This document shows positions 1 to 8,995 of a stretch of DNA of 55,443 bases, in pieces; positions within the stretch are counted from its first letter, which is position 1, and each line of letters starts with the position of its first letter. Below the pieces are notes generated by a model, which did no database searches, was not told the DNA's origin, and saw only the letters and a list, made by a program, of their open reading frames with translations. Source of the stretch: Verrucomicrobiota bacterium (lineage in GTDB: Bacteria > Verrucomicrobiota > Verrucomicrobiia > Limisphaerales > JAHDYP01). Where the stretch lies: the NCBI GenBank assembly GCA_023383055.1, contig JAHDYP010000014.1:18148-73590 (forward strand), in the 5' to 3' direction. The translations under genes and the position numbers were made by a program.

Positions 1-2083
1 CCGCGTGGGACGCGGCGAGTGCGAAAGCGGCGCTGGTGCTGGCGGCCAGCGGCGTGCGCAATTCATGCGAGATGGAATTCAAGAGCGTTTTGCCCAGCCG
101 TTCGGATTGCGCGAGCAATTCCGCTTGGTGTTCCTCGTCTCGCAACCGCTGCCGGTCGAGCACCAATGCAATTTGCGGCGTGAACGCGTCCAGCAAATCC
201 CGTTGCGCGGGGGACAGCGGCGCGGCATCGCGAAACCGCAAACTCAGCACGCCGGCCGCGCGTTCACCCGCGAGCAACGGCACATGCAGACCCTCCGCCG
301 AAGGCAGCGTGTCTGTGCCGCGGCCTGTGGGCTGGCGATGGCGAAACGCCCAGACCGCCGCGCCTAGCTCCTTTTCCGGCAGGGTCCATGTGCTCGCAAA
401 GTAGGGTGTCACCGCCCCATCACTGTCCTCATCCGGCATCGAGATGGCGACGTCGGATTGAAAGGTCTTACCGACTTCGCGCACGGCGATGGCCAGCAGG
501 TCCGGAAAGTCGGACGCCTTGGCGAGCTCGCGGATAAGTAGATAGAGCGCCGTGGCGCGCTGTTCGCGCCGGCGTTCGGCCTCTTGTTGCGCACGCAGCC
601 GGGCGGTCAGATGTCCCATCGCCAACGCGATCACGAAGTAGGTCGCAAACATCATCGTGTCCGCGGCGCTGTGGATGCGGAACGTGAGGCGCGGCTCGGT
701 GAAGAAGAAGTTCCACGACAGCGCCGTGAGCGTCGCGGCGACGATGGTTGGTCCGCGCCCCACAAAGATTCCGAGCACGATGACACTCAGGAGATAGAGG
801 AGCGACACGGGCACATAGCCAATCCACCGCTGAAGAATGAGGTTGACAACGGTGAGCAGCGCGACCACTCCAGCCACGACACCATAGGCGCGCGCATCGC
901 CAACCGTGAGACGTGGAGGCGGCGGTCGACGGAACGGGGTTTCCTCACCTTCAGCCCGGATGACGTGAACATCAATGTGCCCGCTCTTACGGATAAGGCG
1001 ATTGAGCAGCGAGCCGCCGCGAAACAACTCAAGGACGCGCCAGCCGGCAGGCTTGCCCACGACCAATTGAGTCGCGTTCTGCTCGCGGGCTACGCGCAGC
1101 AGGCCGCGAACAACATCGTCGTCCGTCGTCGTGACGATTTGAGCGCCCAGCTCGCGTGCCAGCGCCAGATGCCGGTCAAGCCGGGCCTGGTCCTGCTCCG
1201 ACAAGAGCTCCGGCAGTTCGACATACACTACCAGCCAGGGTGCGTGCAGTTCGCCGGCCAGCCGGCGCGTCCAGCGCAACAGCGATGCTGAGGTGGGACT
1301 CGAACTTACGCCAACCAGCAACCGCTGGCCGGATTTCCAGGGATCGGTGCTGCCGAGCGACTGGCGATATTCGAGAACGTCCTGCCCCACGTGTTCAGCA
1401 GCAAAACGCAAGGCCAGTTCGCGCAACGCCGCCAGGTTGCCGGGACGAAAGAAATGTTCCTGGGCCGCACGGATGCGTTCGGGAACATAGACCTTCCCGG
1501 TTGCGAGGCGAGCGCGCAGTTCATCCGGTGGCAGATCCACCAGTTCCAGTTCCACGCCGTCCAGCATCGTGTCCGGCACGGTTTCATGAACGCTGACACC
1601 GGTGATTTGGCGCACCGCCTCGGCACGGCTTTCGACGTGTTGGATGTTGAGCGTCGTGAAGACATCCACGCCGGCCTCCAGCAGTTCGAGAATGTCGTGA
1701 TAACGCTTGGGATGGCGCGAGCCGGGCATGTTCGTGTGCGCGAACTCATCCACCAGCACGAGCGGCGGCTTACGGGCGAGCACGGCGTCCAGAGCCATCG
1801 CCGTCAGCGTGACGCCGCGATACTTCATCTGATTCCGCGCGCCGGCGGGTAGCCCCATGGTCAACGCATCCGTTTCGTCGCGCCCGTGCGTTTCGACGTA
1901 GCCAACGACCACATCGCGCCCCGCCTTCAACTCCCGCTGGGCGGCCTCCAGCATCGCGAAGGTCTTGCCCACACCCGGACACATTCCAAGAAATACCTTC
2001 AGCCGGCCACGACGCCGTTGTGATTCCTCTTTCTGAATCGCCGCCAGCAGCAAGTCAGGATTACGCTGGATTTGGTCAGTCAT
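1..2083 (-). CDS. kdpD: KdpD osmosensitive K+ channel sensor histidine kinase, C-terminus cut by window edge
   Basis: Sensor kinase that with KdpE switches on the Kdp potassium pump under potassium limitation. ATG at 2083; 694 codons stay open to base 2 with no frameshift. Visible: the KdpD N-terminal domain with Walker A GMCPGVGKT (about residues 33-41) and VDEFAHTN (111-118), then a universal-stress-like region around 250-380. Next come hydrophobic stretches around 400-500 consistent with the four-helix DUF4118 segment, a GAF-like region, and the H-box SISHELRTPL with the phospho-accepting His near residue 673. The catalytic ATPase domain lies outside the window. It is last in the visible kdp operon, 125 bases after the preceding small gene; kdpE is not visible and may follow to the left. 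Confidence 0.95.
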   Translation of the reverse strand, partial: MTDQIQRNPDLLLAAIQKEESQRRRGRLKVFLGMCPGVGKTFAMLEAAQRELKAGRDVVVGYVETHGRDETDALTMGLPAGARNQMKYRGVTLTAMALDAVLARKPPLVLVDEFAHTNMPGSRHPKRYHDILELLEAGVDVFTTLNIQHVESRAEAVRQITGVSVHETVPDTMLDGVELELVDLPPDELRARLATGKVYVPERIRAAQEHFFRPGNLAALRELALRFAAEHVGQDVLEYRQSLGSTDPWKSGQRLLVGVSSSPTSASLLRWTRRLAGELHAPWLVVYVELPELLSEQDQARLDRHLALARELGAQIVTTTDDDVVRGLLRVAREQNATQLVVGKPAGWRVLELFRGGSLLNRLIRKSGHIDVHVIRAEGEETPFRRPPPPRLTVGDARAYGVVAGVVALLTVVNLILQRWIGYVPVSLLYLLSVIVLGIFVGRGPTIVAATLTALSWNFFFTEPRLTFRIHSAADTMMFATYFVIALAMGHLTARLRAQQEAERRREQRATALYLLIRELAKASDFPDLLAIAVREVGKTFQSDVAISMPDEDSDGAVTPYFASTWTLPEKELGAAVWAFRHRQPTGRGTDTLPSAEGLHVPLLAGERAAGVLSLRFRDAAPLSPAQRDLLDAFTPQIALVLDRQRLRDEEHQAELLAQSERLGKTLLNSISHELRTPLAASTSAAFALAASHA

Positions 2084-2208
2084 CCTTTGCGTCCAGTCGC
2101 ATTACCCTTTATCCTGGCCGATTCTCAATCCCTGTGCGAGACGCAAATCTCGGGCACCAGGGCGTGAGGACTTGGGAGCATCTCGGCTGACGGCATGTTC
2201 TGCTGCGC

Positions 2209-2400
2209 TCATTCTCCATCCTCTTTCAGCGGGCGTTCTACTCTCGCTGTCAGACGCTTCAGGAACTGGCCGATTCGCTGCCTGATGGTTTTATCTTCTC
2301 CAAAGCCGCAGGCGCGAAAGAAGAACCACCCCCAGAGCTGCAGACCCAACAGAAACCCAACAATCAAGAGGCCGAAAATGATGGCATCTAATACAGGCAC
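2209..2400 (-). CDS. Small single-helix membrane protein between kdpC and kdpD
   Basis: A 63-residue reading frame with a GTG start. An N-terminal hydrophobic helix (about residues 5-30, ending WGWFFFRACGFG) is followed by a basic, amphipathic C-terminal tail. It lies 46 bases after kdpC and 125 bases before kdpD on the same strand, so it would be co-transcribed. No family is recognised. The start is uncertain: no clear Shine-Dalgarno sequence precedes the GTG, and the frame stays open back into the end of kdpC. Membrane placement inside a potassium-pump operon suggests an accessory role, but that is inference from position only. Confidence 0.5.
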   Translation of the reverse strand: MPVLDAIIFGLLIVGFLLGLQLWGWFFFRACGFGEDKTIRQRIGQFLKRLTARVERPLKEDGE

Positions 2401-2446
2401 AGAATCGAAAGGCGCGAATGAGTGTCCCCGAACATGACCAAGACAC

Positions 2447-3010
2447 TCACTGCTTGGGATCGGGTGAATCGAGCGCCAGATTCAGTTCCAGAACGTTTAC
2501 CAGCCGATCCGGGGTAAAGAAACCACCCGGAGCAAATGCCTGGCGCTTGATCAACGCTTCGACCTGCGATTGCGGAACGCCGCGCGCCTTCGCCACCCGT
2601 TCAGCCTGATAACGCGCCGCGTGTTCGCTGATGTGCGGATCAAGACCGCCTCCGGATGCCGCCGCAAGTTCAGCGGGCAAAGGTCGGTCGGCAGACGCGC
2701 CATGCTGCACGACCACTTGACGGGCTCGCTCCGTCAGGGCGCTGCTGGTGGGCGACTTGTTGCTGCCGCCCGCACCGGCCCCGTCGTAATCGACCGCGGA
2801 GGGGCGTGGCCAGAAATACCGGGGCTGCTCGAATCGTTGCGCAATCAGGCGGCTGCCGATGATCTTCCCATCCTGGTCCATGAGCAGAGAGCCGTTGGCG
2901 GTGTCGGGCGTCACGATCTGGCCGACTGCCAGGATCAGCGCCGTGTATCCCGCCACGCAGACGAGCATCGTTGCGGCAACCAGACGGATGCTTGCGATGA
3001 GTGATTTCAT
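2447..3010 (-). CDS. kdpC: Potassium-transporting ATPase subunit C
   Basis: KdpC is the single-span subunit of the KdpFABC potassium pump that supports high-affinity uptake by the KdpA-KdpB pair. The 187-residue product has the usual length, an N-terminal membrane helix (about residues 8-30), then a periplasmic domain. Family motifs are present: YFWPRPSAVDYD, a Gly-Ser-Asn-X3-Thr loop (GSNKSPTSS) and SGGGLDPHIS. It starts 19 bases after the kdpA stop, so the two are cotranscribed. The call is secure; the usual Ser of SGSGLDPHIS is Gly here, a mild variation. Confidence 0.96.
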   Translation of the reverse strand: MKSLIASIRLVAATMLVCVAGYTALILAVGQIVTPDTANGSLLMDQDGKIIGSRLIAQRFEQPRYFWPRPSAVDYDGAGAGGSNKSPTSSALTERARQVVVQHGASADRPLPAELAAASGGGLDPHISEHAARYQAERVAKARGVPQSQVEALIKRQAFAPGGFFTPDRLVNVLELNLALDSPDPKQ

Positions 3011-3029
3011 AACTTTCCTTCGACAACGC

Positions 3030-4712
3030 TTACTTCATGAATTGCAGGTGCTCCGCAATCGGTCCGAGCGCGGCCACCGGGAAGAACGTCAGCGCGCCGA
3101 TGAAGACGATGGTCGCGACGAGCATCACGCCGAACGTGCCATCTTCCACGCCCAGCGTGCCGGAGGACCGCGCCGTGGTATTTTTCGCGGCGAGTGAACC
3201 GGCAATCGCGAGCGGCAGAATGATCGGGATGAACCGTGCCAGCAGCATGACAATCCCGGTGGCCACGTTCCAGGGGACGGTGTTGTCGCCAAGGCCCTCG
3301 AAACCCGATCCGTTGTTCGCCGACGCGGAACTGAACTCGTAGAGCATTTCACTGAAGCCGTGCGCGCCCGTGTTGTTCAACGTGTCCTGCCCCCATGGTG
3401 TCGCGGCGAAGATGGCCGTGCCGCCGAGAATGAAGAAGGCGTGCGCGAACAGGGCGATCACGGCGAGCTTCACCTCGCGCGCTTCGATTCGCCGGCTCAG
3501 GTATTCGGGGGTGCGCCCCACCATCATGCCCGCGACAAACACCGCGAGCACGATGTAGATGAACATGTTGATCATGCCGACGCCCACGCCCCCGAAGGTT
3601 GCGTTCAGCCACATGCCGATCATCGGGGTCAGGCCGGTTAGCGGGTTTAGGCTGTCGTGCATTGCCCCCACCGAACCGTTGCTGGTGGAAGTCGTCAACA
3701 CGCTCCACAATGGGCCGCTGCCTTCCGGCGCGCCAAAGCGCAGTTCCTTGCCTTCCAGATTGCCGACGTTCTGCTCGATTGGCAGGCCAGCGAAGGCCTG
3801 CGTCGGCGCTTGCTCAAACCAGACTGCTCCGGCGCTTTTCACCAGCAGGAAGGCGAGCATGACGCCGAACACAATCGCCGCATGGCGCATTCGTCCAATG
3901 ATGCGCCCGAACATCCACACGCATGCCATCGGAATCAGGATGATGGAAATCATCGCCAGTGCGTTGGTCCAGAACGTTGGATTCTCGAACGGATGCGTGC
4001 AGTTCGGGCCGAAGAAACCGCCACCGTTGGTGCCGAGTTGTTTGATCGTCAGGAACGCGGCGACGGGTCCGCGTGCAATCGTCTGCTCGATGCCTTCCAA
4101 GGTCGTCGCGTGCGCCGCCCCCGCCAGCGTCATGGGCATTCCGCCCAACACCATGAGCGTGGCAACCATGATCGCAAGCGGCAGCAGCACCAGAAACACG
4201 CCGCGCTGCAAATCGAGAACGAAGTTACCCATGTTCTTGCGTCCGGCCAGGGCGCGCGCCATTGCCGTGAGAGCCGCAATGCCTGTCGCCGCCGACACGA
4301 ACTGCAACCACATGAGCGCACACAGTTGAGTGAAATAACTGAAAGTGGATTCGCCGGAATAGTGTTGCAGGTTGGTGTTGCAAGTGAACGAGGCGGCGGT
4401 GTTGAAGATCAGACTGCCTTCGACGGCTGTCTGCCCGTCCGGGTTTAGGGGCAAATGCTGCTGCAAGGCCATGACGCCAAAGCTCACGACGAACATGATC
4501 ACGTTGAAAACAAGCATCGAGACCAGGTATTGCTTCGGGTTTTGTTGCTCGCCGACAAACCGGCCGCCGATGAAGCGGAACAGTTGCTCACATTTCGCGG
4601 CGAGGCCTTGCGACACATCCGGGTCCATGGCCCATTTCATGTAACGGCCAAGCGGCCACGACAGGAGGGCCGTGCCGCCGACAATCAGTGCAATCAGAAT
4701 CATGGCATTCAT
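3030..4712 (-). CDS. kdpA: Potassium-transporting ATPase subunit A (channel-like subunit)
   Basis: KdpA is the potassium-selective, channel-like membrane subunit of the Kdp pump. The 560-residue product carries the four selectivity-filter-type regions: TAASFTCNTNLQHYSGE, TNGGGFFGPN, TSTSNGSVGAMHD and SSASANNGSGFEGL. About ten hydrophobic helices are visible. The ATG at 4712 is preferred over an in-frame GTG at 4739, because the 4739 start would overlap the small ORF ending at 4730 and because family members begin with this hydrophobic segment. In this operon kdpA follows kdpB, the reverse of the usual kdpFABC order. Confidence 0.96.
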   Translation of the reverse strand: MNAMILIALIVGGTALLSWPLGRYMKWAMDPDVSQGLAAKCEQLFRFIGGRFVGEQQNPKQYLVSMLVFNVIMFVVSFGVMALQQHLPLNPDGQTAVEGSLIFNTAASFTCNTNLQHYSGESTFSYFTQLCALMWLQFVSAATGIAALTAMARALAGRKNMGNFVLDLQRGVFLVLLPLAIMVATLMVLGGMPMTLAGAAHATTLEGIEQTIARGPVAAFLTIKQLGTNGGGFFGPNCTHPFENPTFWTNALAMISIILIPMACVWMFGRIIGRMRHAAIVFGVMLAFLLVKSAGAVWFEQAPTQAFAGLPIEQNVGNLEGKELRFGAPEGSGPLWSVLTTSTSNGSVGAMHDSLNPLTGLTPMIGMWLNATFGGVGVGMINMFIYIVLAVFVAGMMVGRTPEYLSRRIEAREVKLAVIALFAHAFFILGGTAIFAATPWGQDTLNNTGAHGFSEMLYEFSSASANNGSGFEGLGDNTVPWNVATGIVMLLARFIPIILPLAIAGSLAAKNTTARSSGTLGVEDGTFGVMLVATIVFIGALTFFPVAALGPIAEHLQFMK

Positions 4713-4729
4713 AATAGAATAAACGCGGG

Positions 4730-4822
4730 TCAATCCCACCGTTCCCAGCGTTCAACGACCGTCGTCAAAGCGAACAGCAACGCGAAGGCGGGAAGTCCGG
4801 GCAGAAAGCAGAGTAGTGGCAT
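4730..4822 (-). CDS. 30-residue hydrophobic peptide between kdpB and kdpA
   Basis: A very short frame, ATG at 4822 and TGA at 4730-4732, encoding a peptide that starts MPLLCFLPGLPAFALLFALT and ends VVERWERWD. It has one hydrophobic helix followed by a charged tail with a Glu-Arg pair. It sits 14 bases after the kdpB stop and 17 bases before the kdpA start, filling the only gap between them. Many kdp operons carry, besides KdpF, a second tiny membrane peptide with a Phe-Ala-Leu-Thr...Cys-Glu-Arg-Leu-like pattern, and this resembles it. The resemblance is recalled, not computed. It may stabilise the complex as KdpF does. Confidence 0.5.
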   Translation of the reverse strand: MPLLCFLPGLPAFALLFALTTVVERWERWD

Positions 4823-4836
4823 AATGTGTTTCCTCG

Positions 4837-6894
4837 TTACACGAGATGCAGAGCAGCCAGAATGAGGTCAATCAGTTTGATTCCAATGAAGGGCGCGATG
4901 ACGCCGCCGAGTCCGTAGATGAGCAGGTTCCGACGCAGAATCGCCGCCGCGCCGATGGGCCGATAGGCAATGCCTCGCAACGCCAGCGGAATCAGCGCCA
5001 CGATGATCAGCGCGTTGAAAATGACGGCGCTCAAAATCGCCGACTCCGGCGAGTGCAACCGCATAATGTCCAGGGCGGCCAGCGGGCCGCGCGCTCCCTG
5101 CACGGCATAAAGTGTGGCGAACAGGGCCGGCAGGATGGCGAAATACTTGGCCACATCGTTCGACAGGCTGAACGTCGTCAGAGCGCCACGCGTCATGATG
5201 AGTTGCTTTCCAATCTCGACGACTTCCATGAGCTTCGTCGGATTGCTGTCCAGGTCCACCATGTTGCCCGCTTCGCGGGCTGCTTGCGTTCCCGTGTTCA
5301 TGGCCACACCCACGTCCGCCTGCGCCAGCGCCGGCGCGTCGTTTGTGCCGTCGCCTGTCATTGCAACCAGATGGCCGTTGGCCTGTTCGGAACGAATTCG
5401 CTGGAGTTTGTTTTCCGGCGTTGCTTCCGCCATGAAATCGTCCACGCCGGCTTCGGCCGCAATGGCCGCGGCGGTGCGCGCATTGTCACCGGTAACCATG
5501 ACGGTGCGAATGCCCATCTGGCGCAATTGCGCGAAGCGTTCCTTGATGCCGCCTTTGACCACATCCTTGAGCTGGACCACACCAAGGACCTTTTTGCCTT
5601 CGACGACGACCAGCGGCGTGCCGCCCTGACCGGCGATTTCGTCCACGGTTTGGCTGACACTGGAGGGAAACGTGCCACCTTGTTGGTCCACGTAAACACG
5701 CATCGCGTCCGCCGCGCCTTTGCGAATGATTCGCGCCGGTTGACCGTCGGTCGCCGAGAAGTCCACCCCGCTCATGCGCGTCTGCGCGGTGAAGGGAACG
5801 AATCGCGCGTGCGGCGCGGCTACTTCACGGCCGCGCAGTTGAAACCGTTGCTTCGCCAAAACGACAATGCTCCGGCCTTCGGGCGTCTCGTCGGCCAGGG
5901 AGGCGAGCTGCGCCGCATCCGCGAGCTTTTCCGCAGCGACACCCGGCGCCGGAATCAACGCCGTGGCCATGCGGTTGCCGAGCGTGATGGTTCCCGTCTT
6001 GTCCAGGAGCAACACATCCACGTCGCCCGCCGCCTCGACCGCGCGCCCGCTGGTCGCCATGACATTGCGCTGAATGAGCCGGTCAATGCCGCTGATGCCG
6101 ATCGCGCTCAACAACGCGCCAATGGTGGTCGGAATCAAACAGACCAGCAACGCGACCAGCACCGGCATGGTGAACACCGTCCCGGCATACAGCCCAAACG
6201 GTTTCAGAGTCACTGTGACCAGTAGAAAGAACAGCGTCAGCGCCGACAGCAGAATGGTAAGCGCGATTTCGTTTGGCGTCTTCTGCCGTTTGGCTCCCTC
6301 GACCATCGCAATCATCCGGTCGAGAAAGCCGTGGCCCTTCTCCATCGTGACACGGACAATAATGCGGTCGCTGATCACGCGCGTCCCGCCGGTTACCGCG
6401 CTGCGGTCGCCGCCGCTTTCGCGAATCACCGGAGCGGACTCGCCCGTGATGGCGGCTTCGTCCACGCTGGCGATGCCTTCGATCACTTCGCCGTCCGCGG
6501 GAATGATATCACCCGCTTCGCACACGACGGTGTCGCCCTTCTGCAACTCGGTCGCCGGGACACGTTCCTCGCGGCCGTCGCTCAACCGCCGCGCCATCGT
6601 TTCTTTTCGAGCCTGGCGCAGCGTTGCGGCTTGCGCCTTTCCACGCCCTTCCGCAACCGCTTCGGCGAAATTGGCGAACCAGACGGTGAACCAGAGCCAA
6701 ATCGAGAGATGCGCCACAAAACCGCGTTCGCCCGGCGAAGTGAAAGCTCCGACGGTCGTCAAAACCGCGCCGACCAACGTCACGAACATGACCGGATTCC
6801 TGACCATCAATCGCGGGTCGAGCTTCTTGAACGAAGCGACCGTCGCCGGGCCGACAATGTTCCAGTCAAAGAGAGAAGGAGCCTGGTGCGTCAT
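4837..6894 (-). CDS. kdpB: Potassium-transporting P-type ATPase subunit B
   Basis: KdpB is the ATP-hydrolysing P-type ATPase subunit that energises potassium transport through KdpA. The 685-residue product has the full motif set: TGES (150-153), the membrane motif [15 protein letters not shown] (about 252-266), the phosphorylation site DKTGT (298-302, Asp298), the nucleotide-binding Lys-Gly-Ala-Ala-Asp (392-396) and TGDGTNDAP (513-521). The C-terminal helices include [20 protein letters not shown]. It starts 9 bases after the kdpF stop, behind an AAGGAT ribosome site. Placement directly after kdpF and ahead of kdpA is unusual; the protein itself looks intact and ordinary. Confidence 0.97.
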   Translation of the reverse strand: MTHQAPSLFDWNIVGPATVASFKKLDPRLMVRNPVMFVTLVGAVLTTVGAFTSPGERGFVAHLSIWLWFTVWFANFAEAVAEGRGKAQAATLRQARKETMARRLSDGREERVPATELQKGDTVVCEAGDIIPADGEVIEGIASVDEAAITGESAPVIRESGGDRSAVTGGTRVISDRIIVRVTMEKGHGFLDRMIAMVEGAKRQKTPNEIALTILLSALTLFFLLVTVTLKPFGLYAGTVFTMPVLVALLVCLIPTTIGALLSAIGISGIDRLIQRNVMATSGRAVEAAGDVDVLLLDKTGTITLGNRMATALIPAPGVAAEKLADAAQLASLADETPEGRSIVVLAKQRFQLRGREVAAPHARFVPFTAQTRMSGVDFSATDGQPARIIRKGAADAMRVYVDQQGGTFPSSVSQTVDEIAGQGGTPLVVVEGKKVLGVVQLKDVVKGGIKERFAQLRQMGIRTVMVTGDNARTAAAIAAEAGVDDFMAEATPENKLQRIRSEQANGHLVAMTGDGTNDAPALAQADVGVAMNTGTQAAREAGNMVDLDSNPTKLMEVVEIGKQLIMTRGALTTFSLSNDVAKYFAILPALFATLYAVQGARGPLAALDIMRLHSPESAILSAVIFNALIIVALIPLALRGIAYRPIGAAAILRRNLLIYGLGGVIAPFIGIKLIDLILAALHLV

Positions 6895-6903
6895 ACGTCA
6901 TCC

Positions 6904-6987
6904 TTAAAACGTTTCGGGCCGGATCATGGCTACCAACAGGTAAACGAACAGCAGCAGGGCAATCATGCCGACGACGATGTTTTCCAT
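6904..6987 (-). CDS. kdpF: Potassium-transporting ATPase subunit F
   Basis: KdpF is a tiny membrane peptide that stabilises the KdpABC complex. This 27-residue frame begins MENIVVGMIALLLFVYLLVA and ends with the family signature Arg-Pro-Glu-Thr-Phe (commonly RPERF/RPEKF). ATG at 6987 is preceded by a GGGAG ribosome site about 6 bases away, which fixes the start against longer upstream alternatives. It is the first gene of the kdp operon, so the operon promoter should lie in 6988-7300 on the minus strand. Confidence 0.88.
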   Translation of the reverse strand: MENIVVGMIALLLFVYLLVAMIRPETF

Positions 6988-7189
6988 GGTATCTCCCAAA
7001 GGATTTCGCGGCAGCGGACGCAAGTGCCGCACACGAGAAAGAACCCCACCATGACTCCCATGAACGATAGATCGCACGTAGAGGTTCGGTTTTGAGCGGA
7101 GTTCGACTATTCGATGCCGGACAAAGGTTGCGCGACTCGACAATGACACTTCACGTCAGTAAAGTGCCGCTACTCAGGCGAGTGGGGTA

Positions 7190-7230
7190 GTTAAGAAGTG
7201 GGCTCGACATGTTAAGAAGTTGTTAAGATC
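7190..7230. promoter_or_regulatory. Tandem GTTAAGA direct repeats, likely OmpR-family response-regulator sites
   Basis: GTTAAGAAGT occurs at 7190-7199 and again at 7211-7220, followed by GTTAAGATC at 7222-7230. Repeat starts are 21 and 11 bases apart, two turns and one turn of the helix. Direct repeats with 11-base phasing are typical of PhoB/OmpR-type regulators, the family of KdpE. The sites lie about 200 bases upstream of kdpF and 160-200 bases upstream of the F1 alpha gene, so either operon could be the target. Binding by KdpE is inference. Confidence 0.45.
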
Positions 7231-7286
7231 AACGTGTCAACTTATCGGTCGCGGAATCAAGCAGCAGGTTAGGCTGCAAATCTCCC

Positions 7287-7306
7287 GTAGGGTTTTACCC
7301 CATAGC
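7287..7306 (+). promoter_or_regulatory. Palindromic motif GTAGGGTTTTACCCCATAGC, copy 1
   Basis: A 20-base element with GGGT/ACCC arms ending 81 bases before the F1 alpha start. It matches the element at 9981-10000, ahead of hsp20, at 19 of 20 positions, while the flanks are unrelated. Dyad symmetry and the same position before two transcription units suggest an operator for a dimeric regulator, or a specialised promoter. The regulator is unknown. Confidence 0.5.
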
Positions 7307-7387
7307 ACAGCCGCCCGTGCGCCGGGAGGATAGGGGTGGGTGAAACCGTGCCGAGCGCGGTGAATATGATTTCTCCAACATGCCATT

Positions 7388-8995
7388 ATGAACGCCACGC
7401 CTGAAAGTCTGCTGAACGTCTTCGACCGCGCCTTTGCCGGAATCGGCCAGGCGCGGCAAGCCTTCACACCGCAGTTGACGCCGCGCGAGGTGGGTACCAT
7501 TACGAACGTGTCCACGGGCATCGCCCGCGTCTCCGGTCTGCCCGGCGTGGGCTTCGAGGAGCTGGTGAAGTTTGCCGGTGGCGGATTCGGCATCGCGTTC
7601 AATGTGGACGCAGAGGAGATCGGCGTCGTGCTGCTGGGCGAGTACTCGCATCTGCACGCGGGCGACGAAGTCGAGCGCACCGGCGCGGTCATGGACGTGG
7701 CGGTCGGGGATGGCCTGCTCGGGCGCGTCGTTGACCCGCTCGGTCGGCCGCTCGATGGCCGCGGGCCGGTGGCATCCGGCGAACGCCTGCCCATCGAACG
7801 CCCCGCCGCCGCGATCATGGACCGCGCCCCCGTCACCGTGCCGCTCCAGACCGGTCTGAAAGTCGTGGACGCGCTCATTCCCATCGGACGCGGCCAGCGC
7901 GAGTTGATACTCGGCGATCGCCAGACGGGCAAAACCACCATTGCGCTCGACACCATTCTCAACCAGCGGGGGCAGGAGGTCGTCTGCGTCTACTGCGCCA
8001 TCGGCCAGCGCGCATCCGCGGTGGCGAAGGCCGTGGCCACTTTGCGGGAGCGGGGCGCGCTGGATTACACCGTGGTGGTCGTCACCGAGGGCAACGACCC
8101 GCCCGGCCTGGCCTACATCGCGCCCTACGCCGCGACCAGCATCGCGGAGCATTTCATGGAAGCGGGACGCGACGTGTTGATCGTGTATGACGATCTCACG
8201 CAGCATGCCCGCGCTTATCGCGAGCTTTCGCTGCTGCTGCGTCGTCCGCCCGGTCGCGAAGCCTTTCCCGGCGACATTTTCTATATTCATTCGCGGCTGC
8301 TCGAGCGGGCGACCCATTTGCGCGCCGAACTCGGCGGCGGCTCGCTCACCGCCCTGCCCATCATCGAGACGGAGGCGCAGAACATGTCCGCCTACATTCC
8401 GACCAACCTGATTTCCATCACGGACGGGCAAATCTACCTCTCGCCCTCGCTGTTTGCGCTGGGCGTGTTGCCGGCGGTGGATGTCGGCAAATCCGTTTCG
8501 CGCGTCGGTGGCAAGGCGCAACGAGCGGCCTATCGCGCGGTCGCGGGCGACCTCAAGCTCGGTTACGCGCAGTTCGAGGAACTCGAAACCTTCGCCCGCT
8601 TCGGCGCCCGCCTGGATGACGACACCCGCAAGATCATCGAGCATGGGCGGCGCATCCGTGCTTGCCTCAAGCAACCGGAATTCGCCCCGGTATCCGTGCT
8701 GGCGCAGATCGCCGTCCTGCTGGCATTGACCGCGGATCTCTTCGACCCGGTGCCACTGGACCAGATGACGGACGCCGAGCAGGCGGTGCGCGAAGCCGCG
8801 GCCAACATCCCGGCGGACGTGGGCGCGCGATTTGAAACCGCCGACACGTTGAGCGACGAGGATCGTCAACGCACGATCGATATCGCCGCCCAGTCGCTGG
8901 CGCGCTTCCAACCCGGGTCGGAACCCAAGCCCGAAGCCAAGGCCGGGCCCAACCCTGAACCCGAACTCACGCCGCAGAGCAGGGAGTCGTCATGA
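7388..8995 (+). CDS. Alternate (N-type) F1F0 ATPase, F1 subunit alpha
   Basis: Alpha-type F1 subunit of the alternate F1F0 ATPase family (N-ATPase, often proposed to be sodium-coupled). The 535-residue product has the beta-barrel start [20 protein letters not shown], Walker A GDRQTGKT (176-183) and the VSRVGGKAQ segment near the nucleotide site. A Pro/Glu-rich low-complexity tail closes it. The strong match to alternate rather than housekeeping alpha chains is from memory of the family. It overlaps the gamma gene by 4 bases (ATGA). The normal partners (beta, epsilon, and the F0 a, b and c genes) that precede alpha in N-ATPase operons are absent; a regulatory region lies there instead. Confidence 0.93.
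   Translation: MNATPESLLNVFDRAFAGIGQARQAFTPQLTPREVGTITNVSTGIARVSGLPGVGFEELVKFAGGGFGIAFNVDAEEIGVVLLGEYSHLHAGDEVERTGAVMDVAVGDGLLGRVVDPLGRPLDGRGPVASGERLPIERPAAAIMDRAPVTVPLQTGLKVVDALIPIGRGQRELILGDRQTGKTTIALDTILNQRGQEVVCVYCAIGQRASAVAKAVATLRERGALDYTVVVVTEGNDPPGLAYIAPYAATSIAEHFMEAGRDVLIVYDDLTQHARAYRELSLLLRRPPGREAFPGDIFYIHSRLLERATHLRAELGGGSLTALPIIETEAQNMSAYIPTNLISITDGQIYLSPSLFALGVLPAVDVGKSVSRVGGKAQRAAYRAVAGDLKLGYAQFEELETFARFGARLDDDTRKIIEHGRRIRACLKQPEFAPVSVLAQIAVLLALTADLFDPVPLDQMTDAEQAVREAAANIPADVGARFETADTLSDEDRQRTIDIAAQSLARFQPGSEPKPEAKAGPNPEPELTPQSRESS

Larger units (their letters stand above)
6988..7387. promoter_or_regulatory. Divergent control region between kdpF and the F1 alpha gene
   Basis: About 400 bases without a convincing coding frame separate the minus-strand kdp operon from the plus-strand F1 genes. 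It holds three GTTAAGA direct repeats (7190-7230), a GCAGC/GCTGC inverted repeat (7261-7277) and a 20-base palindromic motif (7287-7306). No strong sigma-70 promoter could be picked for either direction. The alpha gene ATG at 7388 lacks a clear Shine-Dalgarno sequence and overlaps the stop of a three-codon ATG-CCA-TTA-TGA at 7380-7391. Confidence 0.6.

Noticed and set aside
1..2083. A frameshifted or broken kdpD, since only short frames with internal starts are obvious
   Set aside because: Translating from the ATG at 2083 gives an uninterrupted KdpD to the window edge, so it is merely truncated by the boundary.
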